Shown: positions 17,701-26,713, counted from the first letter of the stretch. The stretch is DNA of 64,000 nt from Blautia_A ammoniilytica (GCF_025566965.1 NZ_JAOQJL010000005.1:1-64000), one strand, 5' to 3'. Numbers and translations are program-made. The notes: generated by a model from the sequence alone, not told the origin.

Positions 17701-20700
17701 TGTTCCACATACTTCTTGTTGTCCAAGTCGTACACTTTAAATTCTGTTCCTGCAATCAGGACGGATTTCTTTGTTTCATCGTCTTTTTTCACGATTTTCA
17801 GTTTTGCCTTAAACTCTTCATCCAGAAGCACTCGCCAGATCTGTGGCTCATTTGGATGATGCTCTGTGATATTCACTTCAAAATCATCNNNNNNNNNNNN
17901 NNNTAGTTGTGCGGTGTTGTTGTCTCACGCACGATATAGCTTCCAAATGGTAATGGAATACTGCAGGCATACCCTTTTTCATCTGTGAAAATCTCAGTTG
18001 CTCCATTTTCTCCACTCACTACTGGTTTTGCAGAATCAAAATCATAACTTCCATCTGCTTTCTTTGTAAGGGAAGATTTCAGATAAACTGTAAATCCAGC
18101 TCCGGATAACAGATCTGCATCGGTCTTTCCATTGTTGGCTGCTTTAATGATCTGGAATGGCTGCTTGATGACCTGCTCACTGGAAGTGCACTCTCTTTTT
18201 ACTTCTGATGTCATATCTCCTTCATAACTGCACGTAAGATCATGCTCTTCTGTATCTGCCAGGTATCCGGTCGGAGGTGTAATCTCTTTGATATAATATT
18301 TGCCAAGATACAAGCCATTTACAGAAGCCTGTCCTTTGTCATCTGTTGTAAGAGAAGCTACCTGTTCTCCTGCTTTATAAATAGTTCCAGTTGCTCCGTC
18401 CGGATGCACGATATCTTCACGGGCATACAGACCATAAACTGCACCTTTCAGTGTGGCATCTCCCTGCGGTACTGCTTTTCCTGTTTCTTTATCAACTTTG
18501 AATAAATTGATCTTTGCTGTCACACGGTCATTGCTGAAGGTATGGGCAAATGATACGGTTGCTTCTTTATCATTGGTGTAAGAAAACTTGAACGTATACA
18601 CATCTTCTGTATTTCTTACATAGCCTTCCGGTGCCTGATCTTCTTTTACAAAATAGGAATATCCAATCGGAAGATCCGCTGTGAATTTTGCATTCCCATC
18701 TGCTCCAGTAGTTGCTTTCTCAATCAGTGTTCCTTTTTTCACAACAACGGTTCCGTCTGCATTTCTAATATCATCGGATGCATACAGAGCAAAAATACCG
18801 CCATTCAGTGGTTTCTTGATGTCTTTATCCTGTTTTACTACGGAAACATCTGCTTTCTGTCTCTCGTTGTTAAAAGTCACATCTGCAAATACAACTTCTT
18901 TATTCTGTCCGGCATAGGTCAGAGTCACTGGCTTTTCTTCGCTGCCGTTATAGAAATTGTCCGGTGCTTTTGCTTCTTTTACCACATAGGTTCCAAGATG
19001 CAGGTTTTTCAGTGTGACAGAACCATTCTCACCTGTTGTCAGATTTTCTTTTACCAAGTCACCTTTGCTGTACACTTTTGTGCCATAAGCAGTTACGATA
19101 TCCGCTCCGGCATACACGTTATATACTGCATTTTTCTGTCTGCGGTTCTCATACTGGAATACGGTTCCACTCTCACTGACTTCTGCACCGATAAGAACCT
19201 GACCTTCTTTGTAAATGGTAAGCTCTGCCAGCTGCTCCTTGTTTTCCACGGTCACAGCCGAGGTCTTACTTGCTACCAGTTTCACATTTGTTGCCGTTGC
19301 ATTTACTACATATCCCTGTGGCGCTGTGATCTCTTTCAGATAAACGGTATCCTGTGTCTTGATGATCGTAACAGAGGATTTTCCATTCTTATCTGTTGCC
19401 GGCATCTGAGTGATCAGCTTTGTACATGCCTCATCGCTGTATACACCGAATACTGCACCTGCAAGATTGACATCCGCTGTATCGTCTTTCTTTACGATTT
19501 CGATCGTAGCCTGTTCAATCCAAGACACTTTGAAATCAATATATTTTTCATCTGTCACACCTTCACCAAATACCAACGCAAGATCCTGCGTGTCAGATCC
19601 GGTGGTGATTTTATAAGCAGAGTAATCTTTTGTAATACTTCCCTTCATTGTAGAAGACCAGCTCTGTGCCACGTCACTCACCTGTGTCAGTGGTGCAGAA
19701 AGATAAAACTTTGTTCCTCCGCAAATTTCTACACTTGCACCAGCTTTACTTGTTGTGCCTGTGCTTAGATTATGAAGTTTCACACCAGACGGAAGCTTCA
19801 TCGTAATTGTCTGTAGCTTATCTGCTTTGAATGTAATATCTTTGGTTCTCTGTGAATTGCCATCCACATAAGCTTTTACATCTCCATCAGAAAATGACAT
19901 TGCTACATCCGGTATTTCTGGCTGTGAAACACAATAATTATACAATTTCATTGCTAAATTCTTGGCTGTACTATTCGCTCCGGAAAAAGCGTCGCCACTT
20001 CCATTAGCATAAGAAGCCGCCAGATGAACAAGAATGAATTTTGCTCCAGCACTAAGATTTCCATAACCATTCTCTTCTGTAAAGAATCCTTCATCTCCTG
20101 CTGCCTTGGTTCCGTAATAACATACCTTAGCTAATGTTTTTCCATCTCCGACTTTACTAATCGTGTAATTACCTGTTCCTGGTCCCGGTTTTGATGGCTG
20201 TACACAGTAAGCAGTCGCAGATACATTTCCAAACTGAACCGTATACTGATAGGTAAGATAAGAACCATAACCATAATCCGCATAACGATACAGAGTTCCT
20301 CTTGTAACAGATACTTTCTGTACACTTCTTGCACTTGTCTTTGCCATAAAAGTGACTGTTTCACCAGCTTCCATGGCGTATAAATCAATTCCTTCCTCTT
20401 CCGCCTGCTCCATTGCATCCGATACTGTAAGACCTGTTTCCGAATCCGTTGTATTTTCAGTATCTTCTTCCATATCCGGTAATAGTTCGCTTGCCTGAGA
20501 ATCAAATTCTTCTATCTCGCTTTCCGTCACTTCCTCTGTTGGAAGCAATTCCGAGTCTGCTTCTGAATTCTCCGTTTCCTCTGTCTGCTGTTCACTGCCA
20601 GCTGTTTCTGATTCGGTTACTGCTTCACTCCCTGCAGTTTCTGTCTGCACTTCTGTTTCTTTCTCACGCACAATCAGCTTTCGGCTGATCTGGTACTTCG

Positions 20701-21070
20701 GATGCTCCTGATTTACCGGTTCCACATAATAGACCGCTTTGTAAGTGTCCGCATGATCTGTCGTAAAATCCTCATTCTTATCATTCTTTGCTTCCTCAAA
20801 TGTGACTTTAACCTTGTTATCATCCTTGATTTCCAGTCCGGTATAATCTGATTTCACATTAAATACACTGCCTGTTTCGATTTCATAATCTTTGGCAGTC
20901 ACCACCTCATCTTCATCCAGAAGGTCTTTCACTTCCTCATAAAGTGGAGGTTTCTCCTCTGGCTGGATCTCCGCTGCATATGCCGTCATCGGAGATAGCA
21001 CTGTACTAAGCATTGTCATGCCTGCCAGCAAGCCAGATACTACTTTTCTAAAATTACCTTTTTTCTTCAT
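14729..21070 (-). CDS. Very large thioester/Cna-B (SpaA-type) cell-wall-anchored adhesin, with assembly gaps
   Basis: One gene of about 2100 codons broken only by N-runs at 17889-17903 and 15998-16247. A signal peptide (about 1-33, ending TAYAA) is followed by a Glu/Thr/Ser-rich stretch (about 140-235). A domain around residue 289 contains AYCVQP, a pattern of thioester-forming adhesin domains. At least ten Cna-B/SpaA modules follow, recognisable by repeated K-x-D ... EI-x-AP-x-GY(V/L) blocks. The C-terminus has the sorting signal NAPKTGD, a hydrophobic helix and the basic tail SRKRKTK, so sortase would link it to the wall. No sortase gene is in the window. It probably promotes attachment to host tissue or mating-pair contact; that is inference. 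Terminators flank it on both sides. Confidence 0.88.
15998..16247. other. Assembly gap (250 N) within adhesin gene
   Basis: Unknown sequence inside the Cna-B repeat region. The reading frame shifts across it, so its true length differs from 250. Confidence 0.95.
17889..17903. other. Assembly gap (15 N) within adhesin gene
   Basis: Short gap in the adhesin between a TTTPHN end and a DDFEVNITEHHPNEPQIW start. The frame changes across it, consistent with nominal length. Confidence 0.95.
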
Positions 21071-21099
21071 GCTAAGGTCCTCTCTTTCATATATTTGTA

Positions 21100-21127
21100 T
21101 TAAAACAGACAGTCCTTAGACTGCCTG
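21100..21127 (-). terminator. Terminator after topB
   Basis: CAGACAGTC (21106-21114) and GACTGCCTG (21119-21127) form a 9-bp stem with a 4-base loop; on the minus strand TTTTAAT follows. It lies just after the topB stop and 30 bases before the adhesin start, so the adhesin needs its own promoter or read-through. Confidence 0.75.
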
Positions 21128-21138
21128 CAATACACTAC

Positions 21139-21808
21139 TTATCGTTGTGGAAAAATCAGATTGAACTGTACATTTCCCTCTCCGGGATCAACCATCTCCA
21201 CAGTTGCTTCGTACTGTCTCCCTGTTTTTCTTGATACCAGATCCTTATAATGGATTTTTCCTTTAGACAGGAACTTCTTTGCTGCCGTCTTATCCATCTT
21301 TTTTCCCTGACTCGCAAGGAATTTATCATTCTTCCATAAGGTAAAAGTACAGTTCCGGTCAGAACAGTAAAAGTTTACTTTCCCTTCCTGGACATCTGCT
21401 CCACATCGGGGACATTTGCCAATGACTTCTCCTTTTGCCTTTCCCTGAAACTGATTTTTCTTTTCTTCTGAAATTCCCTGATACCTGGCAACCAGTTCCT
21501 GCATCAGTTCTGTAATCCCATTTAGGAATTCATCTGCTGTCTCTGTATTCTGGGCAATGTGATTCAATGCCATTTCCCACTCTGCGGTCATCTTCGGAGA
21601 TTTAATCTCATCTGGCAGAACTGTAATCAATACATTACCATCATCTGTCGGCACCAGATTTTTCTTTTCCCTTTTCACAAAACCAGACTGAATCAGTTTT
21701 TCAATGATTGCTGCCCTTGTTGCCGGAGTACCAAGTCCTTTCTTTTCTGTATCTTCGGTCAGTTCTTCATTCCCTGCACGTTCCATCGCAGAAAGCAGGG
21801 TATCTTCT
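21139..21808 (-). pseudogene. topB: topB 3' part, separated from its 5' part by IME2
   Basis: Encodes residues 469-690 of the ICE DNA topoisomerase III: the end of the catalytic core (LGTPATRAAIIEKL, a conserved type IA block) and a C-terminal zinc-finger-like domain (GKCPRCGADVQEGKVNFYCS). It is separated from the N-terminal part (30870-32274) by the 9-kb IME2. In-frame codons continue upstream of the first ATG (21786) to the GA core at 21806-21807. It becomes functional only if IME2 excises; excision would restore codon 469 as GAA. Confidence 0.92.
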
Positions 21809-21822
21809 GATACGCTTTGTCA
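21799..21822 (-). other. IME2 left attachment site, GA core at 21806-21807
   Basis: Minus strand GCGTATCA-GA-AGATACC. The element-side terminal block ATACGCTTTG (plus strand 21810-21819) pairs imperfectly with ATATGCTATG at the other end (8 of 10). Confidence 0.88.
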
Positions 21823-21829
21823 AGGGTGT

Positions 21830-22051
21830 TTAAGAAATTTTTTCGCTTTGTTCAAACTCTTTTGCACAATCATTCAAAATAAGCCGCTTAATCTTATCGG
21901 TCATCGTTTCCTTGCTCGTTTCGCTGAAATGCAGCTTGACACGATAGGTTGTCTTTCCAATCCTCTTTACCATAACGGGCTGCTGTGTACCTTGTGCGGT
22001 CAGAGGGGATGCGGTAGGGGTGGCGGTGCGGGTGTTGGTTTCGTTGCTCAT
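21830..22051 (-). CDS. tnpW: TnpW-family small transposon protein of IME2
   Basis: A 73-residue protein with an unstructured Thr/Ala/Pro-rich N-terminus and the TnpW block KRIGKTTYRVKLHFSETSKE, shared with the IME1 copy at 19-207. Start 22051 is set by AAAGGAG 5 bases upstream; one in-frame Met upstream lacks a site. It is the last gene before the element end, 22 bases from the core. The role is unknown; it is named from Tn4451. Confidence 0.85.
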   Translation of the reverse strand: MSNETNTRTATPTASPLTAQGTQQPVMVKRIGKTTYRVKLHFSETSKETMTDKIKRLILNDCAKEFEQSEKIS

Positions 22052-22069
22052 AGGCTCTCCTTTCAAAGA

Positions 22070-22098
22070 TAAAGCCCCATGCGGTCAGCACATGGGGC
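22070..22098 (-). terminator. Hairpin/terminator between primase-helicase and tnpW
   Basis: GCCCCATG (22074-22081) and CATGGGGC (22091-22098) form a perfect 8-bp stem; on the minus strand TTTATCTTT follows. tnpW's ribosome binding site starts in that tail, so it may also tune tnpW. Confidence 0.7.
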
Positions 22099-22129
22099 GG
22101 TGGTCGGTATAGTGAAAGTGCGAAAGTGC

Positions 22130-22159
22130 AAAGTGCAAAGGGTCTGCGTTTTGCACTTT
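22130..22159 (-). terminator. Inverted repeat at the end of the primase-helicase gene
   Basis: AAAGTGCAAA (22130-22139) and TTTGCACTTT (22150-22159) form a perfect 10-bp stem that abuts the stop codon. The AAGTGCAAA unit is repeated just upstream as AAAGTGCG AAAGTGC. It could stabilise the mRNA end or be a protein-binding repeat. Confidence 0.55.
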
Positions 22160-24060
22160 CAGCTTGCGGGTTCGGGTGGCTGCTTCTTCTTGATGAAGTT
22201 GTACCATTGACCGCCCACGCGCCTTGCGCCTAAAACCGCGCTCATGTTGCGCTTGGCGTTCTGTACCGTCCTCTCGGATATTCCGGCTTCGGCTGCGGCT
22301 TTTACAATGTTCTCGCTGGCAAGCTCTTTCCCGTCTGCAAGCAGGTCAAGTATCAGCCTTTCGGCTTGCTCGGTTTTGGTGGCGGTGTTCCCACCCGCGC
22401 CGGACAGCAGCTCGTCGGCGGTGATGTCGTATTCGCCTATCCACGAAAAGCCCGTTTCCGGGTCAAGGCAAAAGGCAACGGGCTTGCCCTCCGGCGCAAG
22501 GGAAGATTTGTCATGGACGATAACGCGCACATTCGGTTCTCGCTTCACGCGCCCGATCAGCAGGACGCTCCTTGCTGCGGCGCGGAAGTCGATAGAACCT
22601 AAGCCCCTGTATGCGCTCTGCCCTCCGGCAGCTTTGTTGAGATGTCCGATAAGGATAACGGCGCACCCGGTACGCTCGGCAACATCGGCAAGGCGGCGGA
22701 ACATGGGGCGCACTTCGTTTGCCCGGTTCATGTCGGTCTTTTCGCCCATGTACGCCTGTATGGGGTCAAGGATAATCAGCCGCGCCCCGTTCTGCGTGAT
22801 TGCCTTTTCTATGCGCTCGTCGGAGAGGGTAAGTTCCCGCTTGGCTTCATCAATCACAAGTACGCGGTCAAGGTCGGCTTCGGCTTCTATCAAGCGTGGC
22901 TTGACGGTATCGCCCAGCCCGTCCTCGGCGGTCTGGTAAATTACTTGGAATGGCGGCAAGGGCTTCATTCCCGGCAGCGTTCCCCCGGTGGTGCAGGCGG
23001 CGGCAAGGCGTAGGGCAAAGGTGGTCTTGCCCTCGCCGGGATTGCCTTGCACAATGGTTACTTTCCCAAAGGGGATATACGGCTCCCATAGCCATTCAAC
23101 GGTCTGTGTGTCAACCTCGCTCATGCGGATAATCTCAACGGTTTCTTCCTGCGGCGGCTCTTTCAAGCCGTAAATCGCTTCCCGGATATACTTCCCGTCC
23201 GCGATTTCTGCCCGGTGCTGCAATACCTCGTTCCAGTCCTTGTAAAGCGGCACAAGGCGGTGGACGGTCAAGCCCTCCGGCACAAGCCCCACAAGGCGGC
23301 TGCAAGCGTCGTTTCCGGCTTGGTCGCTGTCAAGGCAGAGGTAAACGGTCTTGATGTTCAGACGGTCAGAAAGGAAACGCAAAAGGGCTTTTTCCCCCAC
23401 GCCGCCCAACGCCAGATAGCTTTGCTTTTGCCAGTCTTTTTTGAACAGACAGAGGAAAGATAAGAGGTCTATCGGGGCTTCAAAGACAAACAATCTTTCG
23501 CCCTCGCCACGGTAGCAGAAGTTAAAGGCTTTGTCGCTGCCTTTCACATCAAGCCGGAAGTTCCCGGCTGTGCCGCGCTGGTGGGCGTAGCGCGGTATTC
23601 CGTCCTCGTCCCGCCCTACGAATACGGCGTTGTGGTGGGCGGCTTCCTCGTAAATATCCCCGTTGGAAAAGAAAAAGCCCGACACATCTTCATCAATGCG
23701 GCGGGCTGCTGTGAGATAGTTCCTCGCTGTTCGGTTGTCGGTGTTCCGGGGTGGTAGCCGGAAGTCAGAGAGGGGCGCGGGGCTTGGTCTGTCTGGCGGT
23801 AGGGCTGCGCCTTTTTCTCCTGTCAGCATTTCAACGGCTTCGGTAAAGCTCTTGCCGAAAAACTCCATGACAAAATCAACGGGACCGCCGCCCTTGCTCT
23901 GGCTGTGGCGATACCATTTGTTTCCCCGGACGGTCAGGCTGTCGTGCCGCTTCCAGCGGTATTCGTTTCCGGCGCGGATAAGCCGCTCTCCCTGTGATTG
24001 CAGGAAAGAAACAAGGTCGGCTTGGTTGGCGCGGTCTATTTGTTCTTGGGTGTAATACAT
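22159..24060 (-). CDS. Primase-helicase fusion of IME2 (DUF3991/TOPRIM plus RepA-type ATPase)
   Basis: A 633-residue replication protein. Residues 1-75 are a primase-like DNA-binding domain (KWYRHSQSKGGGPVDFVM). A DUF3991/TOPRIM-like region follows, with FVFEAPIDLLSF and YLCLDSDQAGNDA near 190-250. A RecA-fold helicase starts at about residue 325 with WLWEPYIPFGKV and Walker A GNPGEGKTT near 345, then RLIILDPIQAY and VILIGHLNK. The C-terminus is a winged-helix-like segment. The start at 24060 follows GCGAGG; an ATG at 24096 has no better site. It combines in one chain what IME1 has only as helicase. It probably replicates the excised circle. Codon use is GC-rich. Confidence 0.87.
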   Translation of the reverse strand: MYYTQEQIDRANQADLVSFLQSQGERLIRAGNEYRWKRHDSLTVRGNKWYRHSQSKGGGPVDFVMEFFGKSFTEAVEMLTGEKGAALPPDRPSPAPLSDFRLPPRNTDNRTARNYLTAARRIDEDVSGFFFSNGDIYEEAAHHNAVFVGRDEDGIPRYAHQRGTAGNFRLDVKGSDKAFNFCYRGEGERLFVFEAPIDLLSFLCLFKKDWQKQSYLALGGVGEKALLRFLSDRLNIKTVYLCLDSDQAGNDACSRLVGLVPEGLTVHRLVPLYKDWNEVLQHRAEIADGKYIREAIYGLKEPPQEETVEIIRMSEVDTQTVEWLWEPYIPFGKVTIVQGNPGEGKTTFALRLAAACTTGGTLPGMKPLPPFQVIYQTAEDGLGDTVKPRLIEAEADLDRVLVIDEAKRELTLSDERIEKAITQNGARLIILDPIQAYMGEKTDMNRANEVRPMFRRLADVAERTGCAVILIGHLNKAAGGQSAYRGLGSIDFRAAARSVLLIGRVKREPNVRVIVHDKSSLAPEGKPVAFCLDPETGFSWIGEYDITADELLSGAGGNTATKTEQAERLILDLLADGKELASENIVKAAAEAGISERTVQNAKRNMSAVLGARRVGGQWYNFIKKKQPPEPAS

Positions 24061-24149
24061 GGTTGATACCTCGCTTTCTGTGGTTGAATTGTTCATAGTT
24101 TTGATGTAGAATGAAACCGAAAAATCGGAAGTTAGTGAGGTGCTGGATT

Positions 24150-24569
24150 GTGAATGAAAGAGAAAGAATTATTCACTTATGGTTTGAAATGTGGCTTACA
24201 AAACAGGATTTAGGTATTGATAATATTTTTGCAGAAGATGTAATTTATACTGAAAGTTGGAGTCCAAAATATAATAACCGTCAAATCGTAAAACACTGGT
24301 TTCAGGAATGGAATACTCGTGGCAAAGTCGTTGCTTGGGAAATCAAACAATTTTTCCACAAAGGAAATCAGACGATTGTGGAGTGGTATTTCAAAAATGA
24401 AATGAACAATGGGAGCATAGAGGAATTTGATGGAATTTCCCTGGTTGAATGGACAAAGGATAATAAAATAAAATCATTGAAAGAGTTTGGCTGCAATTTG
24501 AATAATTATAATCCTTATGAGCATAGTGACCTGCCCGAATTTAGGGACGAAAGAGCAAGTTGGTTTTAA
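24150..24569 (+). CDS. SnoaL/NTF2-like protein, plus-strand cargo of IME2
   Basis: A 139-residue protein resembling the SnoaL-like/NTF2 fold: RERIIHLWFEMW, then YTESWSPKY and a run of beta strands containing TIVEWYFKNEM. The start is taken as GTG at 24150, with GAGG 9 bases upstream; an in-frame ATG at 24111 lacks a site. It is the only convincing plus-strand gene in the accessory region and is more AT-rich than its neighbours, so probably acquired separately. It sits between the primase-helicase and the relaxase and ends at a shared terminator. The substrate is unknown; members of this fold range from small-molecule isomerases to immunity-like proteins. Confidence 0.72.
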   Translation: MNERERIIHLWFEMWLTKQDLGIDNIFAEDVIYTESWSPKYNNRQIVKHWFQEWNTRGKVVAWEIKQFFHKGNQTIVEWYFKNEMNNGSIEEFDGISLVEWTKDNKIKSLKEFGCNLNNYNPYEHSDLPEFRDERASWF

Positions 24570-24609
24570 TATTAGGAATCAATAGCGTCCATTTTATCGG
24601 AAAACATTT

Positions 24610-24645
24610 AGGACGGACAGGCAAAGCAGCTTGCCCGTCCTTTTC
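24610..24645. terminator. Bidirectional terminator between SnoaL-like and relaxase genes
   Basis: AGGACGG (24610-24616) pairs with CCGTCCT (24635-24641), with inner GGCAA/TTGCC. The plus strand continues TTTTCTTTAT. It sits between convergent stops at 24569 and 24647. Confidence 0.8.
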
Positions 24646-24646
24646 T

Positions 24647-26155
24647 TTATCGCTCCTGTTCGTGTCGCTTGGCGCGGTTCTGTGTCTGCTCCGGCTGGTC
24701 GGCGCGGAGTGCAATATCCACGCATTTGCGGATTTTTTGAAGCTCGGCAACCTCGGTGCGGATATCTTTCAGTTTGGTATAATCGCTGTCCCTCTGTGTT
24801 TTGAGGTCAGCATATTCCTGTTCCCATTCCGCAATAGGCAAGGTCTTTGTTCCTTTCGGCAGATTTGCATGGAGATAGCGGTTTGCCGCGTCCCATAGGG
24901 TAAGATCGGCTCGGCGGGCTTCCGCAAACTTCTCCTGTTTTCCTTTCCAGCGGATTTGTCGATACTCGTCCTGTATGGGCTTGTAGGTCTGATAATTTCT
25001 GCCGTACTCCATGAGTTTTTGCAGTTCTTTCATGCGCTGCTCGGCGGTTTTCATTCCCTCCCGGATTGAATAGGCTTTATCACTGACAGAGGAAAGAGAA
25101 GCGTCCAGTTCATCAAGATTAGAGATACCATGCTCGGAAAGATAGTTGACCGCCGCCGCTATGGTTTTCAGTTCATCGGCTGTGTGCTGTTGTTGCCAAC
25201 GCTGTGAATACTTCCGGCTCTTTTCTCTCTGAACGCTCAAATACTTCATCAACAGATTTGCGAGGTTGGGAGATTGCGGCGGCTGTTCTGGGGCGGTTTC
25301 CCGCGCTTTGAACAGGTCGGCAATCCATTCTTTGAGCTTCCCAATCTGCGCCCGGATTTCCCGGATAAGGCGGTTTGCCTTTTGGATATTTCGGTTCAGT
25401 TCGCCTTTCTCGGTGGCGATACCTTTCTTCTCCATCTGGCAAGCAGCTACGCCCATGTGGACGGTGGGTATCTCGTCTATGCCGCGCTCGGCGTTGCTGC
25501 GGTGGTCGATACGCTCCGGGCTTCCGTTCTTCTCCAAAAAGTCGTTGGTAAAGTCAGCCCATGCCTTGCGCCACAAGAGGGTGTTGTCCTTGTCGTTCCA
25601 GCCTGTAAGGTCAACTTTGTGGGTTTTGTATCTGCCGCTTGGCAAGCGGATACGCTCCCCGTTTTCATCAAGGTCATATTCCTTTTTTGATTTCGCTGCC
25701 CATGCTCCGCGCTCGTCAAGTGGTCGCATAGTCAGCATGATATGACAATGGGGATTGCCGCTGTCGGTGTCGTGAATGGCAAAATCCACACACATTCCTC
25801 TGGAAACAAATTGAGAGGAACAGTATTCCCGGACAAGCCGGATCTGTTCCTCTCTGGATAATTCTATGGGGAGCGCCGCGTCAATCTCTCTGGCAAGCTG
25901 GGCGTTCCCAGCTTTCTCGTAAAGTTCCACGCTGTTCCACAAGGTTGAACGGTCAGAGAAAGAGGGTGGTGCGTGGGACGGCAGCATGATTTCGGTATGG
26001 ACAACGCCGCCTTTGCGGGTGTAGTCATGTGTCATTCCGTCCCATTCGTTTGTCAGCTTTTCGCCGCTTCGGTAGGCGGCTGCGGCAACGGCTGATTTGC
26101 CTTTTCCTCGGCTCACAATGCCGATGTTCCAATGGTAAATGGCTATGGGTATCAC
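24647..26155 (-). CDS. MobA/MobL (MobQ) relaxase of IME2
   Basis: About 500 residues. The family N-terminus AIYHWNIGIVSRGKGKSA is followed by AAAAYRSGE, then the metal-binding NPHCHIMLTMR near residue 132, and a long charged helical tail. It nicks the MobQ oriT just upstream (26360-26373). The start is odd: family members begin M-A-I-Y-H, but here the codon before GCC is ATA (26144-26146), placed 8 bases after GGGAGG. The nearest standard start is GTG at 26155, which overlaps the ribosome binding site. The frame is open to 26344, but that stretch is a hairpin-rich leader and not protein-like. An AUA start or a weakened gene are both possible. Confidence 0.88.
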   Translation of the reverse strand: MIPIAIYHWNIGIVSRGKGKSAVAAAAYRSGEKLTNEWDGMTHDYTRKGGVVHTEIMLPSHAPPSFSDRSTLWNSVELYEKAGNAQLAREIDAALPIELSREEQIRLVREYCSSQFVSRGMCVDFAIHDTDSGNPHCHIMLTMRPLDERGAWAAKSKKEYDLDENGERIRLPSGRYKTHKVDLTGWNDKDNTLLWRKAWADFTNDFLEKNGSPERIDHRSNAERGIDEIPTVHMGVAACQMEKKGIATEKGELNRNIQKANRLIREIRAQIGKLKEWIADLFKARETAPEQPPQSPNLANLLMKYLSVQREKSRKYSQRWQQQHTADELKTIAAAVNYLSEHGISNLDELDASLSSVSDKAYSIREGMKTAEQRMKELQKLMEYGRNYQTYKPIQDEYRQIRWKGKQEKFAEARRADLTLWDAANRYLHANLPKGTKTLPIAEWEQEYADLKTQRDSDYTKLKDIRTEVAELQKIRKCVDIALRADQPEQTQNRAKRHEQER

Positions 26156-26159
26156 CTCC

Positions 26160-26300
26160 CGGATAGGATAACAAAACCCGCAAAAAGGGTACAGACGCCA
26201 ACGGCGGGTGTGCTGTTTTTGCGGGTGTGCAGGGATAGCCGCGAAGCGGCGCAAGGGGGGCAGCCCCTTGTTGCGGCAAAGCCGCCATATCGGAGCGCGG
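26160..26300 (-). promoter_or_regulatory. Hairpin-rich leader between MobQ oriT and relaxase
   Basis: Contains an 11-bp perfect inverted repeat ACCCGCAAAAA (26176-26186) with TTTTTGCGGGT (26216-26226). Three compact GC hairpins follow between about 26235 and 26283: GCCGC-GAA-GCGGC, CAAGGGG-GGCAG-CCCCTTG and GCGGC-AAA-GCCGC. They may form part of an extended oriT or attenuate relaxase expression. Confidence 0.6.
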
Positions 26301-26342
26301 GGAAAGTTCCCTGTGCGGAGATAAGCCCTCGGCAGAGCGCAC

Positions 26343-26383
26343 ACGCCCGCAAGGGTGTATAAGTGCGCCCTTAGTTCCTAAGG
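26343..26383 (+). other. oriT: oriT of IME2 (MobQ/IncQ type) with nic consensus
   Basis: TAAGTGCGCCCTTA at 26360-26373 matches the nic region known for RSF1010/pIP501-type MobQ relaxases. It is preceded by a hairpin ACGCCC-GCAA-GGGTGT (26343-26358), the usual arrangement, and overlaps a second inverted repeat CCTTAG-TTC-CTAAGG (26369-26383). It lies between the DUF3847 gene and the relaxase gene. Confidence 0.85.
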
Positions 26384-26388
26384 GATTT

Positions 26389-26682
26389 TCAGCTTGTCGT
26401 TTCCTCGGCTCGTTTTCTCAAAAACTCCCGCGCTGGTTCACTCGTCAAAGCAAGTCGGAAAAAGGTCTGCGCATCCTCGTCCGGCATGGCAATAAGCTCC
26501 GGCACAAGGCTTTCCATGAAGCCGCCGCGCTTGCAAAGCCTGTGGTTTCTCGCCTTGCGTTCCTCGACGGATAGCTTCTGCTTGATGATTTTCTCCCGGT
26601 TCTCAAGCTGCCGGATTTTCTTCTTTCCGCCCTCAATCTCGGCTTGCAGTTCCTCACGGGTTTTCTCTCTCGGTTTTGTCAT
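26389..26682 (-). CDS. DUF3847-like accessory protein upstream of relaxase
   Basis: A 97-residue basic helical protein (MTKPREKTREELQAEIEGGK at the start) with a coiled coil and a central block RKARNHRLCKRGG, the pattern of DUF3847 proteins regularly found beside MobA/MobL relaxases. Start 26682 is supported by AAAGGAG 9 bases upstream. It ends 6 bases before the oriT stem. A likely role is as auxiliary oriT-binding or mobilization protein, inferred from position. Confidence 0.75.
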   Translation of the reverse strand: MTKPREKTREELQAEIEGGKKKIRQLENREKIIKQKLSVEERKARNHRLCKRGGFMESLVPELIAMPDEDAQTFFRLALTSEPAREFLRKRAEETTS

Positions 26683-26713
26683 GGTTGGTCGCTCCTTTCT
26701 GCCCATAGGCATA

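Noticed and set aside
14729..21070. CRISPR-like repeats in the adhesin region
   Set aside because: The recurrence is protein-level Cna-B modules with diverged DNA, no regular spacers and no cas genes.
22081..22145. Short tandem AAAGTGC units as a phase-variable repeat
   Set aside because: Only a few imperfect copies; explained by the inverted repeat at the primase-helicase stop.
26156..26344. N-terminal extension of the MobQ relaxase frame
   Set aside because: Composition is not protein-like, it covers four hairpins and no ribosome binding site is present; the family N-terminus begins at A-I-Y-H.
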